From Arthrobacter sp. Leaf337 (GTDB lineage Bacteria; Actinomycetota; Actinomycetes; Actinomycetales; Micrococcaceae), in the NCBI RefSeq assembly GCF_001423745.1, contig NZ_LMPC01000028.1, positions 62,001 to 126,000 of the forward strand: a DNA stretch of 64,000 nucleotides. Direction: 5' to 3'. Below the pieces are notes generated by a model. The model saw only the letters and a list, made by a program, of their open reading frames with translations. It searched no databases and had not been told where the DNA came from. The translations under genes and the position numbers were made by a program. Of the stretch, positions 50,069 to 59,014 are shown one piece after another (within the stretch, counting starts at the first letter, position 1; each line of letters starts with the position of its first letter).

Positions 50069-51466
50069 ATGCCGGCACCTGAAAGGCTAGCGCCCGGGCG
50101 CGGCCTCGCCGGAGCGCTGCGTTCCCGGACGGCCTTACTGCTGGCATTCTCTTTTGCCGTGATGGCCGACCCCGTGTCTTCAGTCGCGTACGCCATTGAA
50201 GCAGCCCTCCGGGCGCTGAACGGCGACCTGGGCCTGCTCGTACCCACAATGGGTCTCGTCGTTGCCATCATCGCCTTGGTGATCCTCAATTACCGGCAGC
50301 TGGTCATCCGCTACCCGCAGGGCGGCGGAGCCTCGGCAGCAGTCGGTGAAGCCTTCGGAGACCGCTGGTCCTTCATCCCGATCGGCGCCCTGGTGGTCGA
50401 TTTCGTCCTCACGATCGCCATCAGCGTCTCGGCCGGGGCATCAGCGGCAATCGCCTACTTTCCCGCCCTGGCCCCCTGGCGGCTGCTGCTCGCACTGGCG
50501 CTCGTCATCCTCGTCGGCGCCGGCACATGGTTCGGGCATCTGGGGCGCCTGGTGTTCGCCGCGATGACCGTGGGATTCATCATTGTCTCCGTCCTCGTCC
50601 TGCTCTACGGCCTGGGCGCCACCCCGCAACCGGTCGGGACCATCACCGACACTCCCGGGCACCCCCCGGTCATCGCCGTGGTCCTGGCCTTCCCTGTGGC
50701 GATGGCCTTGGCCACGGGTGTGGAAGCCCCGTCGTCGGCGATCGCCCAGCTGGGCCAGCTCGATGACGCCGGCCGAAGCCGCTTCGGCAGGGTCACGCTG
50801 TGGCTGACCCTCGCTATCGTTGGAACGATCACCCTGAGCCTGACCCTGGAAGCCGCGCACCTGCAGGTCGGTATCCCGCCCGAGGACAGCACCCAGATCG
50901 CTGAACTGGCCCGGCTTGCAGCTCCCGGTCCGGTCTTTGCCGCCTTCCAGCTCGTGACCGCACTGCTGCTGCTCTCCGCAGCCAGCTCCTCGTTCCAGGC
51001 GGGCCCCGGTCTGCTCAAAGCCCTCGCCCGCCACACCAACAATCAGGGCGATACCGTCGGAATCCTTCCTCCCGCGCTGGGACGCACAAACACCCACCAC
51101 ACGCCCTACTGGGGGGTGGTGCTGTTCATCGCCCTGGCCTGCGCTGTCACCGCCGCGGCCGGCGGCGTCGACCAGGAACTCGTGCTTTTTTACGCCGTGT
51201 CGGTTTTCCTGAGCTTCCTGGCCGGCCTGCTTTCCATGGCCTTTTTCTCCCACCGTGACCGTCGCCGCGGCTACCTCATCATGAATATTGCGGGTGCCGC
51301 GGTAGTGGCGTTCACCCTGGTCGCCAACCTCTCCCGGGGCCTGCCGGTCATCAGCCTGGCCGCGGCCCTGATCATCGCGGCCGTCCTGTACGGGGCATGG
51401 GTCAGGGCCGGGCGGCCACGGGGTATCCGCAACGTCGCGGCAGAGGCCGAGGAGATCTCCGAGTGA
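50069..51466 (+). CDS. APC-superfamily permease
   Basis: 465 residues, about 12 membrane helices. The N-terminus ALLLAFSFAVMADPVSSVAYAIEAALRAL matches the first discontinuous helix of APC permeases of the KimA/amino-acid type. Its stop overlaps the start of the TrkH K+ channel gene (GTGA), so a role in K+ uptake is a reasonable inference; an amino-acid permease is the alternative. AAAGGA before the ATG. The 220-bp region upstream might hold a leader, but no riboswitch consensus could be recognised. Confidence 0.85.
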   Translation: MPAPERLAPGRGLAGALRSRTALLLAFSFAVMADPVSSVAYAIEAALRALNGDLGLLVPTMGLVVAIIALVILNYRQLVIRYPQGGGASAAVGEAFGDRWSFIPIGALVVDFVLTIAISVSAGASAAIAYFPALAPWRLLLALALVILVGAGTWFGHLGRLVFAAMTVGFIIVSVLVLLYGLGATPQPVGTITDTPGHPPVIAVVLAFPVAMALATGVEAPSSAIAQLGQLDDAGRSRFGRVTLWLTLAIVGTITLSLTLEAAHLQVGIPPEDSTQIAELARLAAPGPVFAAFQLVTALLLLSAASSSFQAGPGLLKALARHTNNQGDTVGILPPALGRTNTHHTPYWGVVLFIALACAVTAAAGGVDQELVLFYAVSVFLSFLAGLLSMAFFSHRDRRRGYLIMNIAGAAVVAFTLVANLSRGLPVISLAAALIIAAVLYGAWVRAGRPRGIRNVAAEAEEISE

Positions 51467-52893
51467 GGGCCGGAAGAGAAGAGGGTCTGAAAATCCGCAA
51501 TGCCGCCGCCTGGAAAGGTGGCCCGCAAAGGCAGCCCCGGGTCAGAGTCCAAGGCGACAGTGTCGGGCGCGCGCTGCTGCATCCCGTCCGTTCGGTGCCC
51601 CTGGCGTTCCTCGCCGTGATCCTGCTGGGCGCCGGACTCCTGATGCTGCCCGCCGCGCGGACGGCAGCAGAGGCAGACCCTGTACTTCCTGCACTGTTCA
51701 CAGCCGTCTCGGCTGTCTGCGTCACAGGCCTGATCACCGTCGACACCCCAACGTTCTGGACGCCTTTTGGACACGCCGTGATTCTTGGGCTGATTCAAGT
51801 CGGCGGGTTCGGCATCATGACCTTGGCGACCTTGCTGGCGCTGCTCGTGCGCAAAAGCATCGGGCTCCGGGGCCAGCTGGTCGCGCAGTCCGAAACGCAC
51901 ACCCTGAACTTCGGAGATGTCCGTTCCGTCCTTTTCCGGGTCGCCCGGATCATGATTGTTTTCGAAGCCGTCACTGCCGCCGTTCTCACGGTCCGCTTCT
52001 GGTTTGCCTATGACGACAATCCGGGCACAGCCCTCTGGCACGGGACCTTTCACGCTGTTTCTGCGTTCAACAACGCCGGGTTCGCGCTCTACAGCGACAG
52101 CCTGATCAGTTTCGCGGACGACCCCTGGATCATCATCCCGGTCTGCCTGGCGGTGATCGCCGGTGGGCTCGGGTTCCCCGTGCTCATCGCCCTGCTGAAG
52201 GGCGGGGTCAGGATGAAAGACTGGACGATTCACCTTCGTTTGACCGTCTTCGGCACCCTGCTGCTCCTCGCCGCCGGGTTTGTGCTCTTCGGCGCCTTTG
52301 AATGGAACCGGGACGAGACCCTCGGACCGATGTCGGCGGGCGGGAAACTCCTGGCAACCCTGGCCGGGAGTGTCTTCCCGCGCACGGCAGGGTTCAACAG
52401 CATCGATTACGCCGCCGCGTCCCCTGAGACCCTTATGATCACCAATATCCTGATGTTCATCGGCGGTGGCAGCGCCGGCACGGCCGGCGGCATCAAGATC
52501 ACCACGTTCCTGGTCCTGGGGTTCGCGATCTGGAACGAGATCCGGGGCCGCGACCAGGTCACCATCGCACACCGCTCCATCAGCTCCTCCGCCCAGCGAC
52601 AGGCTCTCTCGGTCGCGCTCCTGGGAGTCGCCGCCGTGGTCAGCGGCACACTGTTGCTCCTGATGTTCACGGACTACAGCCTTGAAAAAGTCCTCTTCGA
52701 ATCAATTTCGGCGTTCGCTACCGTGGGCGTCAGCACTGGAATCACCTACGACCTGCCCGCCAACGCCCAATGGGTGCTCATGGCTCTCATGTTCACAGGC
52801 CGCATCGGCACCATCACCGTGGCCTCATCCCTCGCCCTGTCCTCCCGCCCGCGGCTCTACCAACTCCCGGAAGAACGACCCATCATCGGCTAG
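51463..52893 (+). CDS. TrkH/KtrB-type K+ transporter subunit
   Basis: 476 residues from the GTG that overlaps the APC stop codon. Four M1-P-M2 repeats with selectivity-filter segments FTAVSAVCVTGLIT, FHAVSAFNNAGFAL, FPRTAGFNSIDY and ESISAFATVGVSTGIT, each with the key Gly. K+ uptake driven by membrane potential. No TrkA/KtrA gating protein is encoded nearby, so it would have to borrow one from elsewhere. Ends PEERPIIG. Confidence 0.94.
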   Translation: MRAGREEGLKIRNAAAWKGGPQRQPRVRVQGDSVGRALLHPVRSVPLAFLAVILLGAGLLMLPAARTAAEADPVLPALFTAVSAVCVTGLITVDTPTFWTPFGHAVILGLIQVGGFGIMTLATLLALLVRKSIGLRGQLVAQSETHTLNFGDVRSVLFRVARIMIVFEAVTAAVLTVRFWFAYDDNPGTALWHGTFHAVSAFNNAGFALYSDSLISFADDPWIIIPVCLAVIAGGLGFPVLIALLKGGVRMKDWTIHLRLTVFGTLLLLAAGFVLFGAFEWNRDETLGPMSAGGKLLATLAGSVFPRTAGFNSIDYAAASPETLMITNILMFIGGGSAGTAGGIKITTFLVLGFAIWNEIRGRDQVTIAHRSISSSAQRQALSVALLGVAAVVSGTLLLLMFTDYSLEKVLFESISAFATVGVSTGITYDLPANAQWVLMALMFTGRIGTITVASSLALSSRPRLYQLPEERPIIG

Positions 52894-52962
52894 CCCCGTG
52901 CCCACGACGGCGGCAGACGCACCCTGAAGGCCCTCGCGGGAGTCCGGACACAAGAGGGGGCT

Positions 52963-53631
52963 CTATGTACTTGCCCCGACGGGTTGGGTGCGTCGGTAGT
53001 GGATGCCGATTGCGATGAGCCAGCCGTAGGCGGCGAGGAGCGATAGTTGCTCAAGGATCCCCGCCGGTGCCGGCCGCCAGATCCCGAGTGAGTCCAGGCG
53101 GTAAGCGATCCCGGCCGCAACCGAGAAGACAATGATGAGGGTGCCGGTGACGGTCGAGAAGGTCGCCAGCACCCGTGCACCCGGACGGAACCGTCTTGCG
53201 AGGATGAATGCCGCTGCGGCGAGGCCGCCGAAGACGAGGGTTCCGGCGCCCTGGTGGATTCGCCCGGCAAGCGTTGGGACGGGCAGCTCCCCCGGCGGGT
53301 AACCCAGCGCAGGATCTGTGGGCACGAGGCCGCTGATGATGAAGCCGACAGCGGCCATGGCCATCACGATCGGCCCCCACGTCGCCCCAGGGCCGGGTCG
53401 CAGCACGTGGCGAAGTCCGAGGGCGAAGCCTCCGAGGAGAACGCCGCCGAGAACGAACGCGACTGTGAACACCCACGCCCCGTCGCCGGTTCCAAGTTGG
53501 CTCACACCATTGCGCCACACGCTGTACCCCCGGCGGGTGGCTCCGACAACTCCGATAACGACGGGCAACATCACTCCTGCGATGATGCCGCCCCCGAGCA
53601 GCCACCGCGTGGTTGCAATCCGGGCGTACAT
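52963..53631 (-). CDS. DUF998 membrane protein
   Basis: 222 residues, about six membrane helices. Pattern ...GYSVWRNGVSQLGTGDGAWVFTVAFVLGGVLLGGFALGLRHVL... and GLVPTDPALGYPPGELPVPTLAGRIHQGAGTLVFGGLAAAAFILA match DUF998, with its conserved Ser/Leu-Gly and D-P-x-x-x-x-P-P features. Function unknown. GGGAG precedes the ATG. It is followed upstream by the disrupted glycosyltransferase gene in the same direction. Confidence 0.85.
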   Translation of the reverse strand: MYARIATTRWLLGGGIIAGVMLPVVIGVVGATRRGYSVWRNGVSQLGTGDGAWVFTVAFVLGGVLLGGFALGLRHVLRPGPGATWGPIVMAMAAVGFIISGLVPTDPALGYPPGELPVPTLAGRIHQGAGTLVFGGLAAAAFILARRFRPGARVLATFSTVTGTLIIVFSVAAGIAYRLDSLGIWRPAPAGILEQLSLLAAYGWLIAIGIHYRRTQPVGAST

Positions 53632-53711
53632 GGTGGTCTCCCTTTCGACGAGGATTCATCCCGGTTTATGAAATGGCTACCTGCGCGCATATTTGCCCCC
53701 GTGCAACGCCC

Positions 53712-54982
53712 CTATGGCACCGCGATGCGCTCCAGCGCGGTGACCGCTGCGGATACTCCGTCCTCGGCACATACACGGTGGCCCAGCTCCTGGGCCGCAC
53801 CTGCCATATCCGGATCCGTGGCCGCGGTGGTGATGGCGGAAGCCAGTCCGGCGGCTGTCAGCTGGCGCTGCGGCTGAGGTGCCGGAGCGACACCGCGGTG
53901 CTGTGCCAGTCGAGCCCAGAACGGCTGGTCGGCGATGAAAGGCACACCACCTGCGGGCGTCCGGAAGCGAAGGCGGTGCCGGTTGTGCCTGCGCCGCCGT
54001 GGTGCACCACGGCAGCCATGCGCGGGAACAACTGTTGGTAGTCCACATCCTCCACAGCAAGAACATCATCACCTGACATGCTGCTGTCCAATCCGCCCCA
54101 GCCCGCCCCGATCACCAGGCGTTTCTCTGCCCGGCGTGCCGCTTCCAGAACCAGGGCCGTGCTGCGCTCCGGATCACTGCCGGACATTGAACCGAATCCC
54201 ACGAACACCGGCGCATCCCCGGCACGAAGGAAGTCCTCGACGCGCGGCGGCAGCGCCTCGTCCGAGGGCGGGAGAAACCAGTAGCCCGTCGTGTGCACTG
54301 AGTCCGGCCAGTCCGCTGGCGGGGGCAGCACCGAAGGACTGAACGCGTGCAGCACCGGAGCCCGGCCGTTATCCGGCCGGCGCAGCGGGTCGTGCCGGCC
54401 GCGGCGGGGCGGGAGGCCGAGGGTGTCTTCGCGCCACCGGTCAACCACCCGCCCGAATATTGCCGCCGGTGCCTTCATCCCCACGAAGGTGGCGCGATTT
54501 GCCCACGCGGGCAGCCACGTCGGCATGCCCACGCCCGGCCAGGGAAACTCCCTGGTCGGCACGTATATCGGGAGTGGCAGAGCAAGCACTGCCGGGATGC
54601 CCAGCTTCTCGGCCACGTGCTGCCCGGCGATGATCTGGCCGTTGTGCACCACGACATCCGCACCGGCACCCGCGCCGTGCGAAGCGACGGCCCAGCAGTC
54701 GGCCAGCAGTTGAGTAAACATGGCCGGCATGGTCCGTGCCTGCCGTAGCCGGGCACGCGCACCACCCTCGATCACCGCACCCGCATTTGCCGGGTCGTCC
54801 ATCAACCGCATCGGGCCGTCATCCACGCCCGCGAACGGCACCCCATGACCAGCGGCGAACCCGGCGAACCGTTCCGGCGCGGTCAGCACCACTTCGTGGC
54901 CGGCACCGAGTAATCCCCGTGCCAGCGCCACGAACGGCTGGACATCACCGCGCGTCCCCAGCGTCATAATCAATACCTTCAT
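53712..54982 (-). pseudogene. Frameshifted MGT-type glycosyltransferase gene
   Basis: GT1-family UDP-glycosyltransferase: N-terminal MKVLIMTLGTRGDVQPFVALARGLLGAGHEVVLTAPE and the C-terminal donor motif VVHHGGAGTTGTAFASGRPQVV. There one base is missing near 53943-53948, and the true continuation (V)PFIADQPFWARLAQHRGVAPAPQPQRQLT, ending at 53712, lies in another frame. Restoring one G gives a full protein of about 420 residues. Sterol or macrolide glycosyltransferase type. A sequencing error is possible. Confidence 0.8.
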
Positions 54983-55045
54983 CAGTAGGTCTCCCTTTTG
55001 AGATGTGCTCGCGATGATGAAAACGCCGAGAGGATCAGGCGGCGT

Positions 55046-55369
55046 TCATGAGGGCAAGGGTCCCCCGTTGGCCGGGCGTTCTGGCTGCCGCCCGGTCGCG
55101 CCACCATGGGAGAGGCCGCTAAGGAACCAACTGGCTGCTCCGACCATCAGCAGGAAACCGGCGACTCCAATGACCGCAAGCTGTGTGACGATTCCGGCGA
55201 TGACCAAGGCGAAGCCGGCAAACACGGCCAGCACAGCGTAGACAGTACGGGCGGATGCCCAATTCCGGGACATCCCGGCCTGCAACTGCCGGTCCAGATC
55301 CGGGTCGGTTGCCGACAATTCCTGCTCGAGCTTTTCAAGGCGCCTGCGCTCTTCATCGGACAGGGACAT
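55046..55369 (-). CDS. DUF3040 membrane protein (copy 3)
   Basis: 107 residues from the ATG at 55367-55369. MSLSDEERRRLEKLEQELSATDPDLDRQLQAG signature and two membrane helices (ARTVYAVLAVFAGFALVIAGIVTQLAVIGVAGFLLMVGAASWFL) with a longer Gly/Pro tail than the other copies. The third DUF3040 copy within the transposon. Confidence 0.9.
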   Translation of the reverse strand: MSLSDEERRRLEKLEQELSATDPDLDRQLQAGMSRNWASARTVYAVLAVFAGFALVIAGIVTQLAVIGVAGFLLMVGAASWFLSGLSHGGATGRQPERPANGGPLPS

Positions 55370-55409
55370 GGCGGCGGCTTTCTGCCCTACCGGGTACAAC
55401 TGTGAACCC

Positions 55410-55680
55410 GAAGACCGCAGTATCCCAGTGCGTCCGGGAGGGATCGGCCCAACGACCCAACCCGAGCATCCGGACAGGTCCGGCCACCGGACGGATGAAC
55501 CCCAACAGAATGCTCAATGGCGTGGATTTGCAGGCAGCGTCGGGGCCCGGGAATCCTGCGACTTCACCGGCAGCGACCGTCAGGTAAGGTCTGCACGGTG
55601 CACGTGTTTTAGCCAAGTCTTTGACTGGACCGAATGGCTTAACGACGGGGATCTTTGCTGCATTCATGAGCCGGCCGCTC
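55410..55680 (-). pseudogene. Decayed duplicate of ABC ATPase gene
   Basis: The frame starting MNAAKIPVVKPFGPVKDLAKTRAPCRPYLTVAAGEVAGFPGPDAACKSTPLSILLGFIRPVAGPVRMLGLGRWADPSRTH parallels the intact ATPase N-terminus. The Walker A region reads GPDAACKST instead of GPNGAGKST, so it cannot bind ATP normally. Homology ends after about 95 codons. It sits behind a nearly identical 5' region (55661-55805). Confidence 0.75.
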
Positions 55681-55805
55681 CTCGGGTCATCACGCGAACA
55701 CCCGAGGCGGTCGCCAGGGCGTTCCGCAGGCATTGCCCACGGGCCGACCAGGCTTCCCGGCTCTCCGATCCACAGCATACAAGCACCCGAACGGCCAAGG
55801 AAGAC
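55661..55805. repeat. 146-bp direct repeat, copy B (5' of ATPase pseudogene)
   Basis: Nearly identical to 49701-49846, with about five differences. The start-codon context CATGAGCCGGCCGCTCCTC and the upstream segment to ACAAGCACCCGAAC are preserved although the coding sequence behind them has decayed. Confidence 0.85.
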
Positions 55806-56024
55806 CAGCCCAGCACAAGGCCGCCTAGTCTTGGCTACGACCCACGAACTCCGAAGGCTTGCCCCCACGAAGATTCGAAATACATAGGTAAACCGGGCTT
55901 TGTATCGATCACGCTCAACCCGGAAAGGCGGTATGGAGGTAGGCGATGTCACCCGAGACATCCAGGGGGGCGAGGCGGTTCAGTCCGGGTAGGCCGCCTG
56001 CTGGATCGTGCCACGCCGGCCAGC

Positions 56025-56570
56025 TCAGCCACCGCTTGCCGCCGGTTTGTTGAGCTGACCCATGAGTTGGCGGTTCGCCTCCCGGGCGGCACCTAGTTCT
56101 TCCTCCTGGTCCTGCAGCCTGGCTTGTAGTTCTTGGATTTCGTCTCGCAGTGCCTGGTTCTGCTCCTCGTGGGCGGCGTGGTTGTGGGGTGCTCCCAGCC
56201 CGGTTCGTGAGTAAGCCTGCTCGCCGAGGAGCTCCGACAGTCGCGCTTCCAGGTCTGAGATGTGCTGAGTCTGGCGGCGGACAGTGGCCCGCAGGTTCAG
56301 GTTGTCGGCTTCGAGGCTTTGGCGCGTAGTCGTGGTGGCGGTGGCTGCGGCCGATGGCTGGTCGGCGGCCGCGTAAACGTCCGCGCGAAGGTCGAGATGG
56401 CGGTGGATAAAGGAGCGGTGCACTTTGGCTCGGGCCGCGACCGAGGAGATGGTGATCGCGATGCCTTCTGTTCGCATAGCGTCGAGTGCCTGGGCAACGC
56501 GGGTGCGGCGCGCATTGACGTCGCGTTGTCGGGCGGCGGTCAGCGGGCTGGGACTGGTTTCGGGCGTCAT
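56025..56570 (-). CDS. tnpC: TnpC-like coiled-coil transposition protein
   Basis: 181 residues. A predicted helix-turn-helix near the N-terminus (ALDAMRTEGIAITISSVAARAKVHRSFIHRHLDLRADVYAA) followed by a long coiled coil (SLEADNLNLRATVRRQTQHISDLEARLSELLG...NQALRDEIQELQARLQDQEEELGAAREANRQLMGQL). This is the layout of Tn554 TnpC-family proteins, which influence orientation and efficiency of transposition. ATG overlaps the tnpB stop by four bases. Confidence 0.85.
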   Translation of the reverse strand: MTPETSPSPLTAARQRDVNARRTRVAQALDAMRTEGIAITISSVAARAKVHRSFIHRHLDLRADVYAAADQPSAAATATTTTRQSLEADNLNLRATVRRQTQHISDLEARLSELLGEQAYSRTGLGAPHNHAAHEEQNQALRDEIQELQARLQDQEEELGAAREANRQLMGQLNKPAASGG

Positions 56571-59014
56571 GACTGCCCCTTTTGGAGGCCGATGGCGGGC
56601 ATGCCCAGCGAGACCTTCTGGCGGGCGCTGCGAATCACGTCGATTGCTTCTTGGATCCGCTGCTGGTCCGCGGGGCTCAGCTGATCGAGGTCGTCCTCGA
56701 CGCGGCGGATCAACCCGCGCAGCTGGTCGATCTCTTCATCACTGGGCGCCGCCTTGGCCCGTACCCACTCCTGCACATCGGTCGCGGCGAGGATCCGTTC
56801 GCGGTCTGCGAGGAGCTGTTGGAGATACGACTTCAGTTCAGGTAGGTAGGAGGCGTCGCTGCGGAAATGGCCGCAGCCGATGCAGCTGTACTTGTAGGGG
56901 CAGGCGTGGCCGCCGGCTTTAACGTTTGATGGCTCGGTGCACACCCCGAACGGCACGGCGATCTGGCCCACACGCAGCCGCGCGTGTTCTTCGGCGACGA
57001 GCCCGGCGACGTCGGCGAAGACACGGTGGCCCTGACTGTCGAACTGGTGCTGGGCGACTTTGTTTACTGCATGGCGGACCCGTTTTTCGGTCACCCGGTA
57101 GTAGCCCATCGTGGTTTCCATCGAGACATGGCCCATGAGGTCGCGCAGCACGTCCGGGGGTGTGCCGTTGTCGGCATGACGCTGGGCGTAGCTGTGCCGG
57201 TAGGCATACGGCACCACGACCGCGGCGGGAAAGGGCTGGCCGGCGTCGTCGACGAGCTGGTCGGCGATGGAGTCAACGAAAGCTCTGTGAGCTTTGCTCA
57301 TGTGCGGGACACCGACGTGGACGGTGCCATAAGGGTTTAGTTGGTTTCGCGGGAACAGCGCCAGCTGGTCCAGCGGCGTGTTGGGGAAGCGCTGGCGGAC
57401 GTTCTCGCGGTGCTCTCGAATGATGTCGGCGGTTTCGACGCTGATCGGGAGGCGACGGTTCGGTCGGTTGTTTTTGCTGTCCGTATAGATCAACACTTGA
57501 TGGCCGTCCGCTGTGGTGTCCAGGCAGTCCCAAGGGAGCTGGCATGCTTCCTCGGGGCGGCGGCCGGTGTCGATCAACACTTCGACGATACGGCGCACAT
57601 CGAGTCCCGCGCGTGCCTCGAGTTCTGCCAGATGTGCATTGATGGTCCGCTGCACGGGCGTGGGAAGATCACGGCCCGGCCCAAGATCCTCTGGGGGCCT
57701 GGGGACATCACTATGACGCAGCCGGAAGTCGTCCGGCAGCCCAGCCAAGGGCCGTGCCGGCCGGGTGAGTCCGAAGGCGCGGACATCATCGAGAAAGCGC
57801 CGAACCCGGGTGCTGATGACGTAGCGCTTTTTGCTACTGATCTCACCGCGGCGTTCCAGGTATGCCAGACGGTTGGTGAAACGGACGATGTCGGTGCGGT
57901 CGAGTTCGCTGAGCACGAGGCCGTGGTCCGGGCGACCGTGCTGCAGGCTCCAGGAGAGATACCGAATGGCCCGGACGGTCTGCTTGGAGGTGGCGGTGGC
58001 TTGTCGGCCGCGGTGGAGGGGAAGATCCTCCAGCACCCAATGCTTGGCTGCCTCACGGAGCCACGGCTGGGACAGAACTTTGAAGTTGATCTGCCCCTTG
58101 CCGCCGAAGATCGCCAGGTCCCATCGGTCTCGCTGTTGCTCTCGCTCAGGCGAGGTCAGGCTCCGTTGCACGGCGAGAGTCAGTGCCCGGATCAACGCGG
58201 CCATGTGCCTGGACTCGCTGCATATTTCGTGGTCAAGGAGATCGAAGATACTGGCCACCTGGAGTTGGCGGGCATGACGTACCAGGGCACGCAACACAAT
58301 CATGGAGGTCTTGGTGTAGTCATCGGTCCGCCACTGCAGTCCAGCGAGGATTTCCGTGATCACCTGATCGGGCAGTCCCTTGAAGGCCACGATCCGGCCG
58401 CTGTCGACGGGCGGTTCCTGCGATCGAGCCCACTCCGCCAGGTCCGGTGGCGGATCTGTCCGGCGGGACCGGCTCCACCGCAGGGCATGCGGATGGCAAA
58501 GCCGGTTCGATGCGCCCGCGACGCGGGAACAGGAAGGTACCCGGCATGGTCCGAAAGACGACAACGGCGTTGGCCTGGCGGCCTCCAGCCAATCCTCAAC
58601 GGTTGATGAGGGATCCTGGATGAAGCGGAAGTCGTGCGCCGAGCACAGGCCTGAGCGCTTGAAGGCTGGACGAGGGCACCCCGAGACGCGGCAGAACCTT
58701 TCGCCGCGCACCGGGCGTCCGCTCGTGGTGTTCAGGAATGCCTCGATCGATAGGCTGCTGCAGCGGAATTCACGCCCACAGGCCCGGCATAGATCGTGGC
58801 CGGGGGTAGCGACACCGGTGCTGCACTCCTTCCGCGCGCACTGCCGGACGCCGAGCAAAGGATGGTTCCGCGGGGGCGCCAGGATCTGTTCGTCAGCCTT
58901 CCAGCCGACTTCGGCCAGAAAGTCGGGCCGCAACGCGGCACTCAGCACATCCAGTTCGCTGTTCGGTGCTACCGCCTCGACTCGGAACCGGCTGCCGCTG
59001 CTCAAGTAGCTCAC
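56567..59014 (-). CDS. tnpB: TnpB-like tyrosine recombinase
   Basis: 815 residues, longer than Tn554 TnpB (630). An N-terminal Cys-rich region (ARKECSTGVATPGHDLCRACGREF, FCRVSGCPRPAFKRSGLCSAHD, CRVPSCSRVAGASNRLCHPH) looks like three zinc-finger-like repeats. The catalytic domain has DTGRRPEEACQLPWDCLD (Arg I), YRHSYAQRHADNGTPPDVLRDLMGHVSMETTMGYYRVT (His-x-x-Arg-like HSYAQR, Gly-His, Tyr). The GTG start overlaps the tnpA stop and the gene ends inside tnpC, so all three are coupled. Confidence 0.9.
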   Translation of the reverse strand: MSYLSSGSRFRVEAVAPNSELDVLSAALRPDFLAEVGWKADEQILAPPRNHPLLGVRQCARKECSTGVATPGHDLCRACGREFRCSSLSIEAFLNTTSGRPVRGERFCRVSGCPRPAFKRSGLCSAHDFRFIQDPSSTVEDWLEAARPTPLSSFGPCRVPSCSRVAGASNRLCHPHALRWSRSRRTDPPPDLAEWARSQEPPVDSGRIVAFKGLPDQVITEILAGLQWRTDDYTKTSMIVLRALVRHARQLQVASIFDLLDHEICSESRHMAALIRALTLAVQRSLTSPEREQQRDRWDLAIFGGKGQINFKVLSQPWLREAAKHWVLEDLPLHRGRQATATSKQTVRAIRYLSWSLQHGRPDHGLVLSELDRTDIVRFTNRLAYLERRGEISSKKRYVISTRVRRFLDDVRAFGLTRPARPLAGLPDDFRLRHSDVPRPPEDLGPGRDLPTPVQRTINAHLAELEARAGLDVRRIVEVLIDTGRRPEEACQLPWDCLDTTADGHQVLIYTDSKNNRPNRRLPISVETADIIREHRENVRQRFPNTPLDQLALFPRNQLNPYGTVHVGVPHMSKAHRAFVDSIADQLVDDAGQPFPAAVVVPYAYRHSYAQRHADNGTPPDVLRDLMGHVSMETTMGYYRVTEKRVRHAVNKVAQHQFDSQGHRVFADVAGLVAEEHARLRVGQIAVPFGVCTEPSNVKAGGHACPYKYSCIGCGHFRSDASYLPELKSYLQQLLADRERILAATDVQEWVRAKAAPSDEEIDQLRGLIRRVEDDLDQLSPADQQRIQEAIDVIRSARQKVSLGMPAIGLQKGQS

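Noticed and set aside
57341..58606. 421-codon plus-strand frame inside tnpB
   Set aside because: Antisense to the recombinase and lacking any domain or start signal.
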